From assembly GCA_035581425.1 (NCBI GenBank), contig DATJVP010000025.1, forward strand, positions 1 to 64,000: DNA of 64,000 bases, in the 5' to 3' direction. This stretch comes from DASZHJ01 sp035581425 (lineage in GTDB: Bacteria > Pseudomonadota > Alphaproteobacteria > ATCC43930 > CGMCC-115725). This document shows, in pieces, positions 41,835 through 52,403 of this stretch. The translations under genes and the position numbers were made by a program. Numbering within the stretch: the first letter of the stretch is position 1; every line of letters starts with the position of its first letter. The notes under the pieces are model-generated. The model did not search any database, was not told where the DNA came from, and saw only the letters and a list, made by a program, of their open reading frames with translations.

Positions 41835-43148
41835 TCAGTGCGGGAGCTGGCGGCTGCGGAACCGGCCGATATCCGCTTCCGCGAGGCGGACCGAGATATG
41901 CGCGCTCTCCTCGTCGTCGCGGCGGTCCACGACCTCGCCGTGACGATAGAGCCAGGCTATTCCGGCGCCGTCGGTGAGCGGGACCGCGAGGTCCACGAGC
42001 TGGCGCCCGCCGTCGAGCCGCTCGTCGAAGAGCGCGAGGAGCCTGTCGCAGCCCTCCCCTGTCGCCGCGGAGATCGGCAGCACGTCGCGGTTGCGCCGCG
42101 CTTGCGTCAGGAGCCGCGTGCGCGCCGCGGGCTCCAATAAGTCGATCTTGTTGAGGGCCTCGATGAGCCCGTGCTCGACCGCTGCGCCGAGGCCGAGCTC
42201 CGCAAGGACCCCGTGGACGTCCGAGCGCTGCGCCTCGGTGTCGGGATGGTGGATGTCGCGGACGTGCACGATGAGATCCGCCTCGGTTACCTCCTCAAGC
42301 GTTGCGTGGAAGGCGGCGACGAGCTGGTGCGGGAGGTCGGAGATGAATCCGACGGTGTCCGAGAGGATGGCGGATCTGCCAGATGGAAGCTCGAGGCGCC
42401 GGAGCGTCGGATCGAGCGTTGCGAAGAGCAGATCCTCGGCGCGGACCTGCGCTCGCGTCAGCCGATTGAAGAGCGTCGATTTGCCGGCGTTTGTGTATCC
42501 CACCAGCGCCACTACAGGATAGGGCACTCGCTTCCTCGCACCGCGATGGAGCCCTCGCGTTCGCTTGGCGTCCTCGAGCTCCTTCTTGATGCGCATGATG
42601 CGCTCGCCGATGAGGCGTCGGTCGATCTCGAGCTGGCTCTCGCCGGGCCCACCGAGGAAGCCAAAGCCGCCGCGTTGCCGCTCGAGATGGGTCCAAGATC
42701 GCACCAGGCGCGAGCGCTGGTAGGTGAGCGCCGCCAATTCGACCTGGAGCCGGCCCTCATGCGTGCGCGCGCGAGCACCGAAGATCTCAAGGATGAGTCC
42801 GGTGCGATCGATGACCTTGCAGCCCCAGGCCCTCTCGAGGTTGCGCTGTTGGACCGGGCTCACGGTCGCGTCGACGACCGCGACTGCGATCTCGCCCTCC
42901 TTGACGAGTGTCGCGAATTTCTCGACCGCGCCGCTGCCGATGAGGGTCGAGGGACGCGGCTTCGCGAGCGGCACCACGGCCGCATGCGCGATACGCAGAT
43001 CTATCGCGCGCGCCAGCGCCACCGCCTCCTCGAGGCGCGCCTCAGGCGTGCGCGCCTCGTCCCGCCGCTCCTGTGGCGGGCGCTTCGGCGCTGGGTGGAG
43101 GACGAGTGCGCGGCCGGTCGATGGCGTTTCAGAGTGCGTCGTCGCCAT
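41835..43148 (-). CDS. hflX: ribosome-associated GTPase HflX
   Basis: A 437-residue GTPase with the HflX N-domain (IGSGAVEKFATLV, VQQRNLERAWGCKVIDRTGLIL), the glycine-rich linker GGFGFLGGPGESQLE and a G domain with VGYTNAGKSTLFN, DTVGFISDLP and NKIDLL. It splits stalled 70S ribosomes under stress. It directly follows hfq (4 nt), the conserved hfq-hflX pair. Confidence 0.94.
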   Translation of the reverse strand: MATTHSETPSTGRALVLHPAPKRPPQERRDEARTPEARLEEAVALARAIDLRIAHAAVVPLAKPRPSTLIGSGAVEKFATLVKEGEIAVAVVDATVSPVQQRNLERAWGCKVIDRTGLILEIFGARARTHEGRLQVELAALTYQRSRLVRSWTHLERQRGGFGFLGGPGESQLEIDRRLIGERIMRIKKELEDAKRTRGLHRGARKRVPYPVVALVGYTNAGKSTLFNRLTRAQVRAEDLLFATLDPTLRRLELPSGRSAILSDTVGFISDLPHQLVAAFHATLEEVTEADLIVHVRDIHHPDTEAQRSDVHGVLAELGLGAAVEHGLIEALNKIDLLEPAARTRLLTQARRNRDVLPISAATGEGCDRLLALFDERLDGGRQLVDLAVPLTDGAGIAWLYRHGEVVDRRDDEESAHISVRLAEADIGRFRSRQLPH

Positions 43149-43152
43149 CGCC

Positions 43153-43407
43153 TTATTGTTCTTCGGCCGTCTCTTTGTCCGGCTCGAAGAGTTGCACCGG
43201 CTGGGCCGGCATGACCGTGGAGATCGCGTGCTTGTAGACGAGCTGCGAGTGGGCGTCTCGGCGCAGCAGCACGCAGAAGTTATCGAACCAGGTGATGATG
43301 CCCTGCAGTTTCACGCCGTTCACTAGGAAGACCGTGACCGGGGTCTTGTTCTTCCTCACGTTGTTGAGAAACACGTCCTGAACGTTTTGCGACTTTTCTA
43401 CGGACAT
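43153..43407 (-). CDS. hfq: RNA chaperone Hfq
   Basis: An 84-residue Sm-like protein that forms a hexamer and pairs small RNAs with mRNAs. The Sm1 region is VQDVFLNNVRKNKTPVTVFL and Sm2 contains VYKHAISTVMP. The start MSVEKSQNVQD at 43407 is preferred to an upstream extension. In Alphaproteobacteria Hfq also influences nitrogen control, which fits its place after the ntr genes. Confidence 0.96.
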   Translation of the reverse strand: MSVEKSQNVQDVFLNNVRKNKTPVTVFLVNGVKLQGIITWFDNFCVLLRRDAHSQLVYKHAISTVMPAQPVQLFEPDKETAEEQ

Positions 43408-43533
43408 GGGAAAACCCTTATTCTTGGGGCCGCGCCCTCGCGTCGTTCGGCGGCCCAACAGTACCGTCGGGAGCGTAGCGGGCATCGCCCCGCACCCCGG
43501 CAACCCTAAAAAAGATTGGGCGCAGAAGCTAAA

Positions 43534-44199
43534 TCACAAGTCCCTGGGGCGGCGCAAGTCGCGAACCCCGGTCAAGAGTTGGTGACAGTCCGAAAATTGT
43601 AACACGGGCTTGACCTTAGCGAACTCGCCCTCTGCGGAGTCGCCGTTGCCGAGCAGCACCGGGACACAACCAGATCTGAGCGCGCATTCGAGGTCGAGGG
43701 CGGTATCTCCGACGAACCATACCGCCTCCGGCACTATCTCGCTGCCCGCGAGAGCTGCATGCACCGGCGCAGGGTCGGGCTTGTCCGCGGGCGCATCGCC
43801 GGCGCCAACGAGCCGGCGGAAATAGCGGGACCACCCCAAATGCTCCGCCTCCCGGCGCAACACCCTCCCGGTCTTGTTGCTGACGACACCGAGGTAGTAG
43901 CCGTCCTCGGCCAGCGAGCGTAACAGCGTCTCCGCGCCGGAGATCGCCGCCAGGCGCTCCAGATGGATCGAGGTGAAGGTGTCGAGATAAAGCTGTCGCG
44001 CCTCTTCCCAACGTGCGCCGAAGAGCGCCGGGAATGCATCACGAAGCGAGCGCCGCACCCGTCCCTTCGTCTCCTCGAGGGTCCAGGGCTCGTGCCCCAT
44101 CGCCTCGAAAGTGACCACGAGGGCGTCGTGGATCACCGGCCAGCTATCGACGAGGGTATTGTCCCAATCGAAGAGTAGCGCCTTGGGCTCGCGCGTCAC
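43534..44199 (-). CDS. HAD-superfamily phosphatase (phosphoglycolate phosphatase-like)
   Basis: A 221-residue haloacid dehalogenase phosphatase. The catalytic motif is LLFDWDNTLVDSW, motif II is VVSNKTG, motif III uses the Lys in DKPDPAP, and motif IV is FVGDTALDLE. A helical cap lies between motifs I and II. The substrate may be phosphoglycolate but the sequence does not decide. GTG start at 44199 overlaps the stop of the upstream aminotransferase (GTGA). Confidence 0.87.
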   Translation of the reverse strand: MTREPKALLFDWDNTLVDSWPVIHDALVVTFEAMGHEPWTLEETKGRVRRSLRDAFPALFGARWEEARQLYLDTFTSIHLERLAAISGAETLLRSLAEDGYYLGVVSNKTGRVLRREAEHLGWSRYFRRLVGAGDAPADKPDPAPVHAALAGSEIVPEAVWFVGDTALDLECALRSGCVPVLLGNGDSAEGEFAKVKPVLQFSDCHQLLTGVRDLRRPRDL

Positions 44200-45059
44200 C
44201 CCCGCCGCCCCTCCGCCTCGACATGCTCGGCGTAGAGATCGCGGAGCCTCCGCGTGAGCGGGCCCGGCTTGCCGCCGCCGACATCGGCATCATCGATCCG
44301 CACCACCGGCAGCACGAAGGCAGTGGTACTTGTGAGGAACGCCTCGCGCGCGCGTTTTGCCTCGGTAAGGCTGAAGGGCCGCTCTACCAAGCGAAGCTGA
44401 TGCTCCTCGAGCACCTTGATCACGGCGAGCCGGGTGATGCCGTTGAGGATCGCATCGCTCGCTTGCCGCGTCACGACCTCGCCCGCCTCCGTCACGATCC
44501 AGGCATTGGTCGAGGTGCCCTCGGTGACGTTGCCGTCGCGATCGATCTGCCAGGCCTCGTATGCGCCGGCCTCGCGCGCTTGCTGCTTGCCCAGCACGTT
44601 CGGCAGGAGCGACACGGATTTGATGTCGCAGCGTGCCCAGCGGAGATCCGGAATCGAGATCACGCGCACGCCGGCGGCGATTGTCTCCGGGCTCGGCGGC
44701 TTGCCGCGCCGCGCGGTCATCACGACCTGCGTCACGGGGCTCTTCGGAAAGGCGTGGTCGCGTGGCGAGGCGCCACGGGTCATCTGCAGATAGATGATGC
44801 CGTCGCGCACGCGATTGCGCCGAATCACCTCGCGCATCACGGTCTTGAGCGCGCCCTCCGTCATGGGTTCGGCGATGCGAAGCTCGTGCAGCGAGCGCTC
44901 GAGGCGTTGCAGGTGCAGGTCCTCGTCGACGAGCGCGCCATGCTGTACGGCGATCACCTCGTAGACGCCGTCCGCGAATTGATACCCTCGGTCCTCGATG
45001 TGCACGCTCGCCGCGCGATGCGGGAGATAGCGTCCGTTGACGTAGGCGACGCGCGACAT
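44196..45059 (-). CDS. D-amino-acid transaminase / class IV aminotransferase
   Basis: A 287-residue fold-type IV PLP aminotransferase with MSRVAYVNGRYLPH at the start, the ADGVYEVI region, the PLP lysine in DIKSVSLLPN and VTEGTSTNAW. Pattern and length match D-alanine aminotransferases (dat), which supply D-amino acids for peptidoglycan. It begins four bases after ntrX and overlaps the HAD gene, sitting between ntrX and hfq. Confidence 0.87.
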   Translation of the reverse strand: MSRVAYVNGRYLPHRAASVHIEDRGYQFADGVYEVIAVQHGALVDEDLHLQRLERSLHELRIAEPMTEGALKTVMREVIRRNRVRDGIIYLQMTRGASPRDHAFPKSPVTQVVMTARRGKPPSPETIAAGVRVISIPDLRWARCDIKSVSLLPNVLGKQQAREAGAYEAWQIDRDGNVTEGTSTNAWIVTEAGEVVTRQASDAILNGITRLAVIKVLEEHQLRLVERPFSLTEAKRAREAFLTSTTAFVLPVVRIDDADVGGGKPGPLTRRLRDLYAEHVEAEGRRG

Positions 45060-45063
45060 CGGT

Positions 45064-46467
45064 TCAGGTATCCGCCTTGACCGCGCGCTCGCCGTTGAAG
45101 AGGCCGAGCGACTTGAGCTTGCGGTGAAGCGCCGAGCGCTCCATGCCGATGAAGGTCGCGGTGCGGGAGATGTTGCCGCCAAAGCGCGTCACCTGCGCCA
45201 GCAGATACTCGCGCTCGAAGACCTCGCGCGCGTCTCGGAGCGGCAGCGTCATGATCTCGCCGCCCCGGTCCCAGCGCAGCACCGCGGGCGCGTCGGAGCC
45301 GATTTCCGAGGGCAGCATCTCCGCGCGGATGGACTCGCGGGTGTCGCCCGGCGCCATGATGAGAAGCCAGTCGATCACGTTCCGAAGCTGCCGCACGTTG
45401 CCGGGCCAGTCATAGGCCTGCAGCGTCGCCATGGCGTCGTCGGCGATCTCGCGCGCCGCGAGGCGTGCAACCCCTGCGGCACGCTGCATGAAGTGGCGCG
45501 CGAGCATCGGGATGTCCTCGCGGCGCTCTGCGAGCGGCGGCACGCGGATCGGCACCACGGCCAGCCGATAGTAGAGATCCTCGCGGAAGCGTCCCGCGCC
45601 GATCTCTCCCTGGAGATCGCGGTTGGTTGCCGCGATGACGCGCACGTCCACTTCGACGCGCCCGCCGCCGATCCGCTCGAAGACGTGGTCCTGCAGGCCA
45701 CGTACGATCTTGCCCTGGGTCTCGAGCGGCATGTCCCCGACCTCGTCGAGGAAGAGCGTGCCGCCATGCGCCTCCTCGAAGGTGCCGATCTTGCGTGGGC
45801 TGTCGGGCCCCTCGGCTCCGGTCTCGGCGCCGAAGAGCTCGATCTCCAGCCGCTCCGGCCGGAGTGTGGCGCAATTGAGGACCACGAAGGGGCCGCGCGA
45901 GCGGCGCGAGCGGCGGTGGAGGAGCCGCGCCACAACCTCCTTGCCGGAACCGGGTGCGCCCGCGATCAGCACGCGGCTCCCGGTCGGCGCGACCTTCTCG
46001 ACCTGCTGGCGAAGCTGGCCAATCGAGTGCGAGCTGCCCAGGAGCTCTTCCTCGGCGCCGGCGCGCAGGCGAAGCTCCTCGTTTTCGCGCTTCAAGCGAG
46101 CCGCCTCGATCGCGCGCTCCAGCACCAGCAGCAGGCGGTCGGCCTTAAAGGGCTTCTCGATGAAGTCGTAGGCGCCAATCTTGATCGCGGCGACGGCCGT
46201 CTCGATGGTGCCGTGTCCGCTGATCATCACGACCGGAAGGTTAGGCGCCTCGCGGCGCGCGATCTTCAGGATCTCGATTCCGTCAAGCTCGCTCCCTTGC
46301 AGCCAGATGTCGAGGACGAGCAGCGTCGGCATCCGCGCCCGGATCGCCGCGAGCGCCTCGGCGCTGTTGCCGGCTTGCCGGGTCTCGTAACCCTCGTCCT
46401 GCAGCACGCCGGAGATGAGCATTCGAATGTCGGCCTCGTCATCGACGACGAGAATGTCATGCGCCAT
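45064..46467 (-). CDS. ntrX: nitrogen-assimilation response regulator NtrX
   Basis: A 467-residue NtrC-family response regulator paired with NtrY. It has a receiver (DILVVDDEADI; phospho-Asp in LLVLDIWLQG), an AAA+ domain with Walker A-like GAPGSGKE and LFLDEVGDMP, and a C-terminal Fis helix (GNISRTATFIGMERSALHRKL). The GAFTGA loop needed to contact sigma-54 is missing: the sequence after ELFGAE reads TGAEGPDSP. This fits NtrX acting with other sigma factors. Confidence 0.93.
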   Translation of the reverse strand: MAHDILVVDDEADIRMLISGVLQDEGYETRQAGNSAEALAAIRARMPTLLVLDIWLQGSELDGIEILKIARREAPNLPVVMISGHGTIETAVAAIKIGAYDFIEKPFKADRLLLVLERAIEAARLKRENEELRLRAGAEEELLGSSHSIGQLRQQVEKVAPTGSRVLIAGAPGSGKEVVARLLHRRSRRSRGPFVVLNCATLRPERLEIELFGAETGAEGPDSPRKIGTFEEAHGGTLFLDEVGDMPLETQGKIVRGLQDHVFERIGGGRVEVDVRVIAATNRDLQGEIGAGRFREDLYYRLAVVPIRVPPLAERREDIPMLARHFMQRAAGVARLAAREIADDAMATLQAYDWPGNVRQLRNVIDWLLIMAPGDTRESIRAEMLPSEIGSDAPAVLRWDRGGEIMTLPLRDAREVFEREYLLAQVTRFGGNISRTATFIGMERSALHRKLKSLGLFNGERAVKADT

Positions 46468-46477
46468 TTAAAACCCT

Positions 46478-48691
46478 CTATGCCTCGACCGACTCCGCCA
46501 CCGTCCGCTCTCGCCCGCCAAGAGCCTGTCCCGCCGGGAAGATCAGCTTCACCCGTGCGCCGCCGCCTTCCCGATCCTCGAGGACGAGCTCGCCCCTGTG
46601 TTCTTCCATGACTTTCTTCACGATCGCAAGCCCGAGGCCGGTACCCTTCGCGCGGGTCGTCACGTAGGGTTCGGTGAGCCGGTCCCTACCCTCGACCGGC
46701 AGGCCCTTGCCGTTATCCTCAACGGAGACAACGACCGTCTCGCCGGTCTCCGTAAGCCGGACCTTGATCCGTCCCTGCGGAACGTCGCCGTCACGGCCTT
46801 GGATCGATTCGACCGCGTTCTTGAGAATGTTGACAAGCGCCTGGGTCACCTGCCGGCCGTCGCAGGCGATCGGCACGGGATGCGAGGGGAGCTCGGTTTC
46901 GAACACGATGTCGGAGGCGCCGGTGCGCTGCAGGAACACCGCCTGGCGCGTGATCTCCAGGAGATCCTCGGTCTTGATGATCGCCGCCGGCATCCGCGCG
47001 AAGGAGGAGAACTCGTCGACCATGCGCCCGATGTCGCCGACGTGGCGGATGATCGTGTCGGTGCAGATCTTGAAGGTGTCGGGATCGTTCTGGATCTCGC
47101 GCATGTATTTGCGCTTGAGGCGCTCGGCCGAGAGCTGGATCGGCGTCAGCGGGTTCTTGATCTCGTGCGCGATGCGCCGCGCTACGTCTGCCCAAGCGGC
47201 TTTGCGCTGCGCCGAGAGCAGCTCGGTCACGTCGTCGAAGGTGACGACGTAGCCCTGGGTCTCGCCGCCGAGCCGCTCCGCCGCGATGCGCACATGGAGC
47301 GTGTCCGAGCGGGCGCCGCGGGGAATCTCGATCTGCGCCTGCGCGAGGCGGTCTGGGCGGCGCGTCGCCTCCTCGAGGAGCCGCGCCATCTCCGGCACCG
47401 CAGTGGCGAGGCTCTCGCCGACGCGTGCGTCGAGATCGACGCCCAGCAGGAAGGACGCGGAGCGGTTCGGTAGATTGATCCGGCCCTCGCGGTCGAGACC
47501 GATTACACCCGCGGAGACGCCTGAGAGCACTGCCTCGGTGAAGCGCCGGCGTTCGTCGACTTGGCGGTTTGCCTCGATAAGCTCGCGCTGTTGCGTCTCG
47601 ATCCGCTTGGTCATCCGGTTGAAGGCGCGCGAGAGGTTGCTGAACTCCTCGTCGTCGCCGCCCTCGGAGACGCGCGCGGTCAGGTCGCCGCCGCCGACTC
47701 GCTCGGCAGCGCCCGCGAGCGCGCTGATGGGACGCGCGAGCCGTGTCGCAAAGGTGAGACCGGCTCCGATCGCCGCCAGCACGATCAGCAGCGCCAACAC
47801 CAGGAACACCAGCGCGAAGGTGATCTGATAATCCGAGCGCCGCCCCTCCAGCTCCTGATATTCGCTCACGGCGCGTTGCGTCTGCTCGACGCGGTTCAGG
47901 ATCACCGCGTCGGCGCTGCGGCTCACGTAGAGATAAAGGTCGCCGAAGCGGTCGAGCCGCATGAGCGCGCGCACGCGGTCCTCATTGGCGCTCGGCAGCA
48001 GCACCACGTCGCCTTCATTCGCCTGCTTGAACACCCATTCCGGCGGCACGTCGATCGCGAGCGTGTAGGCGATGCCGCTCTGCACGATCACGTGGCCCTG
48101 GGCGTCGAGAATTACCGCGCCGTCGATCGAACGCAGCCCCGTCTCGAGGTCGAGCACCTGCTGGAGATTCTCTGGGTCCGTGACGAGGATCGGCGCCTGG
48201 CGATTGAGGTCGCCCGCCATGTGCGCGATGTCGCCGCGCAGCGTGTCCTGGTGCTCGTGGAGATAGGCTTCCGCCACCGCCATCGATTCCGAGAGCGCCG
48301 TGCGCACGCGCTGGCTGAACCAGGATTCGACACCGAAGCTGAAGAAGAAATAGGAGGCGAGCGCGATGGTGATGGTCGGCAGCACCGCGATGAGGCCGAA
48401 ATAGGCGACGAGCCGCACATGCAGCCGTGATCCTGCATGACCGCGCCGGCGCTCCATCCAGACCTCGACCAGCCGGCGCGCGATCATCACCGCGAGGCCC
48501 AGCATCACCACGAGATCGAGATTGAGGAAGAGAAGGACCGCGCCGGGATTGTCGTGGAAGGGCGGCCAGCCCGCCAAGGCGAAATAGGTACCGACGCCGC
48601 AGGCGACCGCAACTAGCGCCATCAACAGCGCGAACTTGCGACCGAGCCCGACCCGACTGGCCCATGTGAGAACCTGCCGCGACAGGCTCAT
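46478..48691 (-). CDS. ntrY: nitrogen/redox sensor histidine kinase NtrY
   Basis: A 737-residue membrane histidine kinase. It has about four TM segments (three within the first 120 residues and one near 290-320), a periplasmic region, HAMP, a PAS domain (FTEAVLSGVSAGVIGLDREG), HisKA with the phospho-acceptor in RRIAHEIKNPLTPIQ, and HATPase (DNGKGLP, GTGLGLAIV). It phosphorylates NtrX. The ATG at 48691 has GAGGA 6 nt upstream and is preferred to a TTG at 48706. Confidence 0.93.
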   Translation of the reverse strand: MSLSRQVLTWASRVGLGRKFALLMALVAVACGVGTYFALAGWPPFHDNPGAVLLFLNLDLVVMLGLAVMIARRLVEVWMERRRGHAGSRLHVRLVAYFGLIAVLPTITIALASYFFFSFGVESWFSQRVRTALSESMAVAEAYLHEHQDTLRGDIAHMAGDLNRQAPILVTDPENLQQVLDLETGLRSIDGAVILDAQGHVIVQSGIAYTLAIDVPPEWVFKQANEGDVVLLPSANEDRVRALMRLDRFGDLYLYVSRSADAVILNRVEQTQRAVSEYQELEGRRSDYQITFALVFLVLALLIVLAAIGAGLTFATRLARPISALAGAAERVGGGDLTARVSEGGDDEEFSNLSRAFNRMTKRIETQQRELIEANRQVDERRRFTEAVLSGVSAGVIGLDREGRINLPNRSASFLLGVDLDARVGESLATAVPEMARLLEEATRRPDRLAQAQIEIPRGARSDTLHVRIAAERLGGETQGYVVTFDDVTELLSAQRKAAWADVARRIAHEIKNPLTPIQLSAERLKRKYMREIQNDPDTFKICTDTIIRHVGDIGRMVDEFSSFARMPAAIIKTEDLLEITRQAVFLQRTGASDIVFETELPSHPVPIACDGRQVTQALVNILKNAVESIQGRDGDVPQGRIKVRLTETGETVVVSVEDNGKGLPVEGRDRLTEPYVTTRAKGTGLGLAIVKKVMEEHRGELVLEDREGGGARVKLIFPAGQALGGRERTVAESVEA

Positions 48692-48734
48692 TCCGTCCTC
48701 GAGCAATGCCGACGGCCGCAGTCGGCGTGGACGG

Positions 48735-50182
<1,448 letters not shown>

Positions 50183-50186
<4 letters not shown>

Positions 50187-51322
50187 CCCACGTCCTCCTT
50201 GCCGGCCTTTGGCTCACTCGCCATCGGCAGGCAGACTCGGAAGACCGTCCGCCGCGGCTGGCTATCGAACTCGATCACCCCGCCGTGGTCGTCGATCACC
50301 TTCGCGACCAATGCAAGACCGAGGCCAGTTCCATTGCGCTTGCTGGTGACGAAGGGATCGAAGAGATGCGGTCTCAGGTCCTCTGGAATCCCCTCGCCAT
50401 TATCGGTGATCGAGACGACGAGAGGCAGCTCGAGCCGATCTGAGCTTCCCGCGACCGCGAGGCGCACACCGTGCTGAAACGCCGTCGAAATCTGGATTTC
50501 CCCGCCCTCGCCCGGCACCGCCTCGGCGGCGTTCTTTATGAGGTTCATGAAGATCTGGATGAGTGCGTCGCGGTTGCCGAGCACCGGCGGCAGCGAGGGA
50601 TCGTATTCCTCGACGAAGCGAACGTGCCGCGCGAAGCCCGACTGGGCCACCAAACGCACGCGGTCGAGCACCTCGTGGATATTGACGGGCCGGCGCTCGA
50701 GCGGTCGGCGGTCGGAGAACACCTCCATGCGATCGACCAGCGCCACGATCCGGTCGGCCTCGTCGCAGATGAGGCGGGTGAGCTCGCGGTCGCTCGGCGC
50801 GAGACTCTCCTCGAGAAGCTGCGCCGCGCCGCGAATGCCCGATAGCGGGTTCTTCACCTCATGCGCGAGCATCGCCGCCATCCCCGTCACAGAGCGAGCG
50901 GCCCCACGATGTGTGAGCTGACGGTCGATCTTGTGCGCGATCGAGCGCTCTTGCAGCATCACGACGAGCCACTCGCTTCCCTCGCCGATCGGTGTCACCT
51001 GGATGGTTACGACGTGCGAGCCGAGCCGCGGGGTCTCGAGCGTCACGCCGTATTCGGAAACGCTGTGTCCGCTCCGCCTTACGCTCGCCATCAGCGCGAA
51101 GAGCGGGCTGTCGGCGGGCAGGAAATCAGCAAGCCGCGTACCCAACAAGGTCGCGGCGCTCGTGTCGAAAAATTGCTCGGTCGCACCATTCGCGAACTGG
51201 ATGATGCCGGCTCCGTCAGCCACCAGCACGGGATCGGGTAGTGCCGCCAGGATGGCACCCGGATCGACCGAAAGCCGCCGCGGGATCGGCGTTGCAGGTG
51301 CTGCCCTCGGCTTTGCGGGCAT
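50183..51322 (-). CDS. ntrB: nitrogen sensor histidine kinase NtrB
   Basis: A 379-residue soluble histidine kinase: PAS domain (LAALPDPVLVADGAG), HisKA with the phospho-acceptor in AMLAHEVKNPLSGIRG, and HATPase (ITDNGEGIP, GTGLGLALV). It responds to PII proteins and controls NtrC phosphorylation. It starts two bases after the dusB stop and overlaps ntrC. Confidence 0.94.
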
Positions 51323-51323
51323 T

Positions 51324-52310
51324 TCAGGCGGCCTGCCGATCGATTTGCGGCTCGTAGAAGGCGCGGAGCATTCGCTTTACGGTCTCGGGATCGGCGACGC
51401 GGTTGATCTCGCTGCGGAATTCCGAGGAGCCATGCAGCCCCTTCGAGTACCAGCCGAGATGCTTGCGCGCCATGCGCAGCCCCGTCTCGCGCCCATAATG
51501 GACGAGCATCGCATCGTAATGCTCGAGCACGGTCGCGAGCTGGCGATGGAGCGGCGGCTCCGGCAAGCGTTCGCCGGTTCGGAGATAATGGATGGCCTGC
51601 GCCGGAAACCACGGCTTCCCATAAGCGCCGCGCCCGATCATCACGCCGTCCGCGCGGGATTGCTCGCGCGCGGCATCGACGTCGTCGAGGGTGACGATAT
51701 CGCCATTGACCACGACGGGAATGCGCACGGCCTCCTTGACGTCGCGCACGAAGCGCCAATCCGCGCAGCCTTCGTAAAACTGGCAGCGCGTTCGGCCGTG
51801 TACCGTCACCATGCGGATCCCCGCCTCCTCCGCGATCCTCGCGAGGCGCGGGGCATTGCGGTTGGCCTCATCCCAGCCCGTGCGCATCTTGAGCGTGACC
51901 GGGAGCTTCACTGCCTTGACTGTCGCCTCGAGAATGCGCGCGGCATGTGCCTCGTCGCGCATCAGCGCCGAGCCCGCATGGCCGTTCACCACCTTTTTCA
52001 CGGGACAGCCGAAATTGATATCGATGATGGCGGCGCCGCGGTCCTCGTTGAGCTTCGCGGCCTCTGCCATCACCTCGGGCTCGCAGCCCGCGAGTTGCAC
52101 CGCCATCGGCTGCTCTTCCGGGCAGTTCTCGGCCATCTTCAGGGATTGCCGGGAGGCCCTGATCATCGCCTGGCTCGCGATCATCTCGGAGACCACGAGT
52201 GCCGCGCCGTGCCGCTTCACCAAGCGGCGAAATGGCAGGTCCGTGACCCCCGACATGGGGGCCAAAATGACGGGGTCATCCAGGCGGACGGGACCTATCT
52301 CGATGCTCAT
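51324..52310 (-). CDS. dusB: tRNA-dihydrouridine synthase DusB (NifR3)
   Basis: A 328-residue FMN-dependent tRNA-dihydrouridine synthase. Motifs are ILAPMSGVTDLPFR, DINFGCPVKKVVNGHAGSAL with the catalytic Cys, KMRTGWD, VHGRTRCQFY and VVNGDI. It is first in the dusB-ntrB-ntrC operon, as in most Alphaproteobacteria, and no ribosome site is obvious before the ATG. A promoter candidate lies at 52352-52379. Confidence 0.94.
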   Translation of the reverse strand: MSIEIGPVRLDDPVILAPMSGVTDLPFRRLVKRHGAALVVSEMIASQAMIRASRQSLKMAENCPEEQPMAVQLAGCEPEVMAEAAKLNEDRGAAIIDINFGCPVKKVVNGHAGSALMRDEAHAARILEATVKAVKLPVTLKMRTGWDEANRNAPRLARIAEEAGIRMVTVHGRTRCQFYEGCADWRFVRDVKEAVRIPVVVNGDIVTLDDVDAAREQSRADGVMIGRGAYGKPWFPAQAIHYLRTGERLPEPPLHRQLATVLEHYDAMLVHYGRETGLRMARKHLGWYSKGLHGSSEFRSEINRVADPETVKRMLRAFYEPQIDRQAA

Positions 52311-52351
52311 TTTTTGTGCTACGAGGCGATTTGCTTAATTCTTGTTCAATC

Positions 52352-52379
52352 ATCATATCCAAAATCTTTTGCAATGCAA
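52352..52379 (-). promoter_or_regulatory. candidate promoter of the dusB-ntrBC-ntrYX operon
   Basis: The 93-bp gap upstream of dusB is visibly AT-rich against its surroundings. On the minus strand TTGCAT (52374-52379) and TATGAT (52352-52357) are separated by 16 bp; the -10 matches five of six bases. The -35 lies in the small palindrome TTGCATTGCAA (52369-52379). The predicted leader is about 35 nt. Confidence 0.45.
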
Positions 52380-52403
52380 CATGAAGCGACTCCAGACAAC
52401 AGA

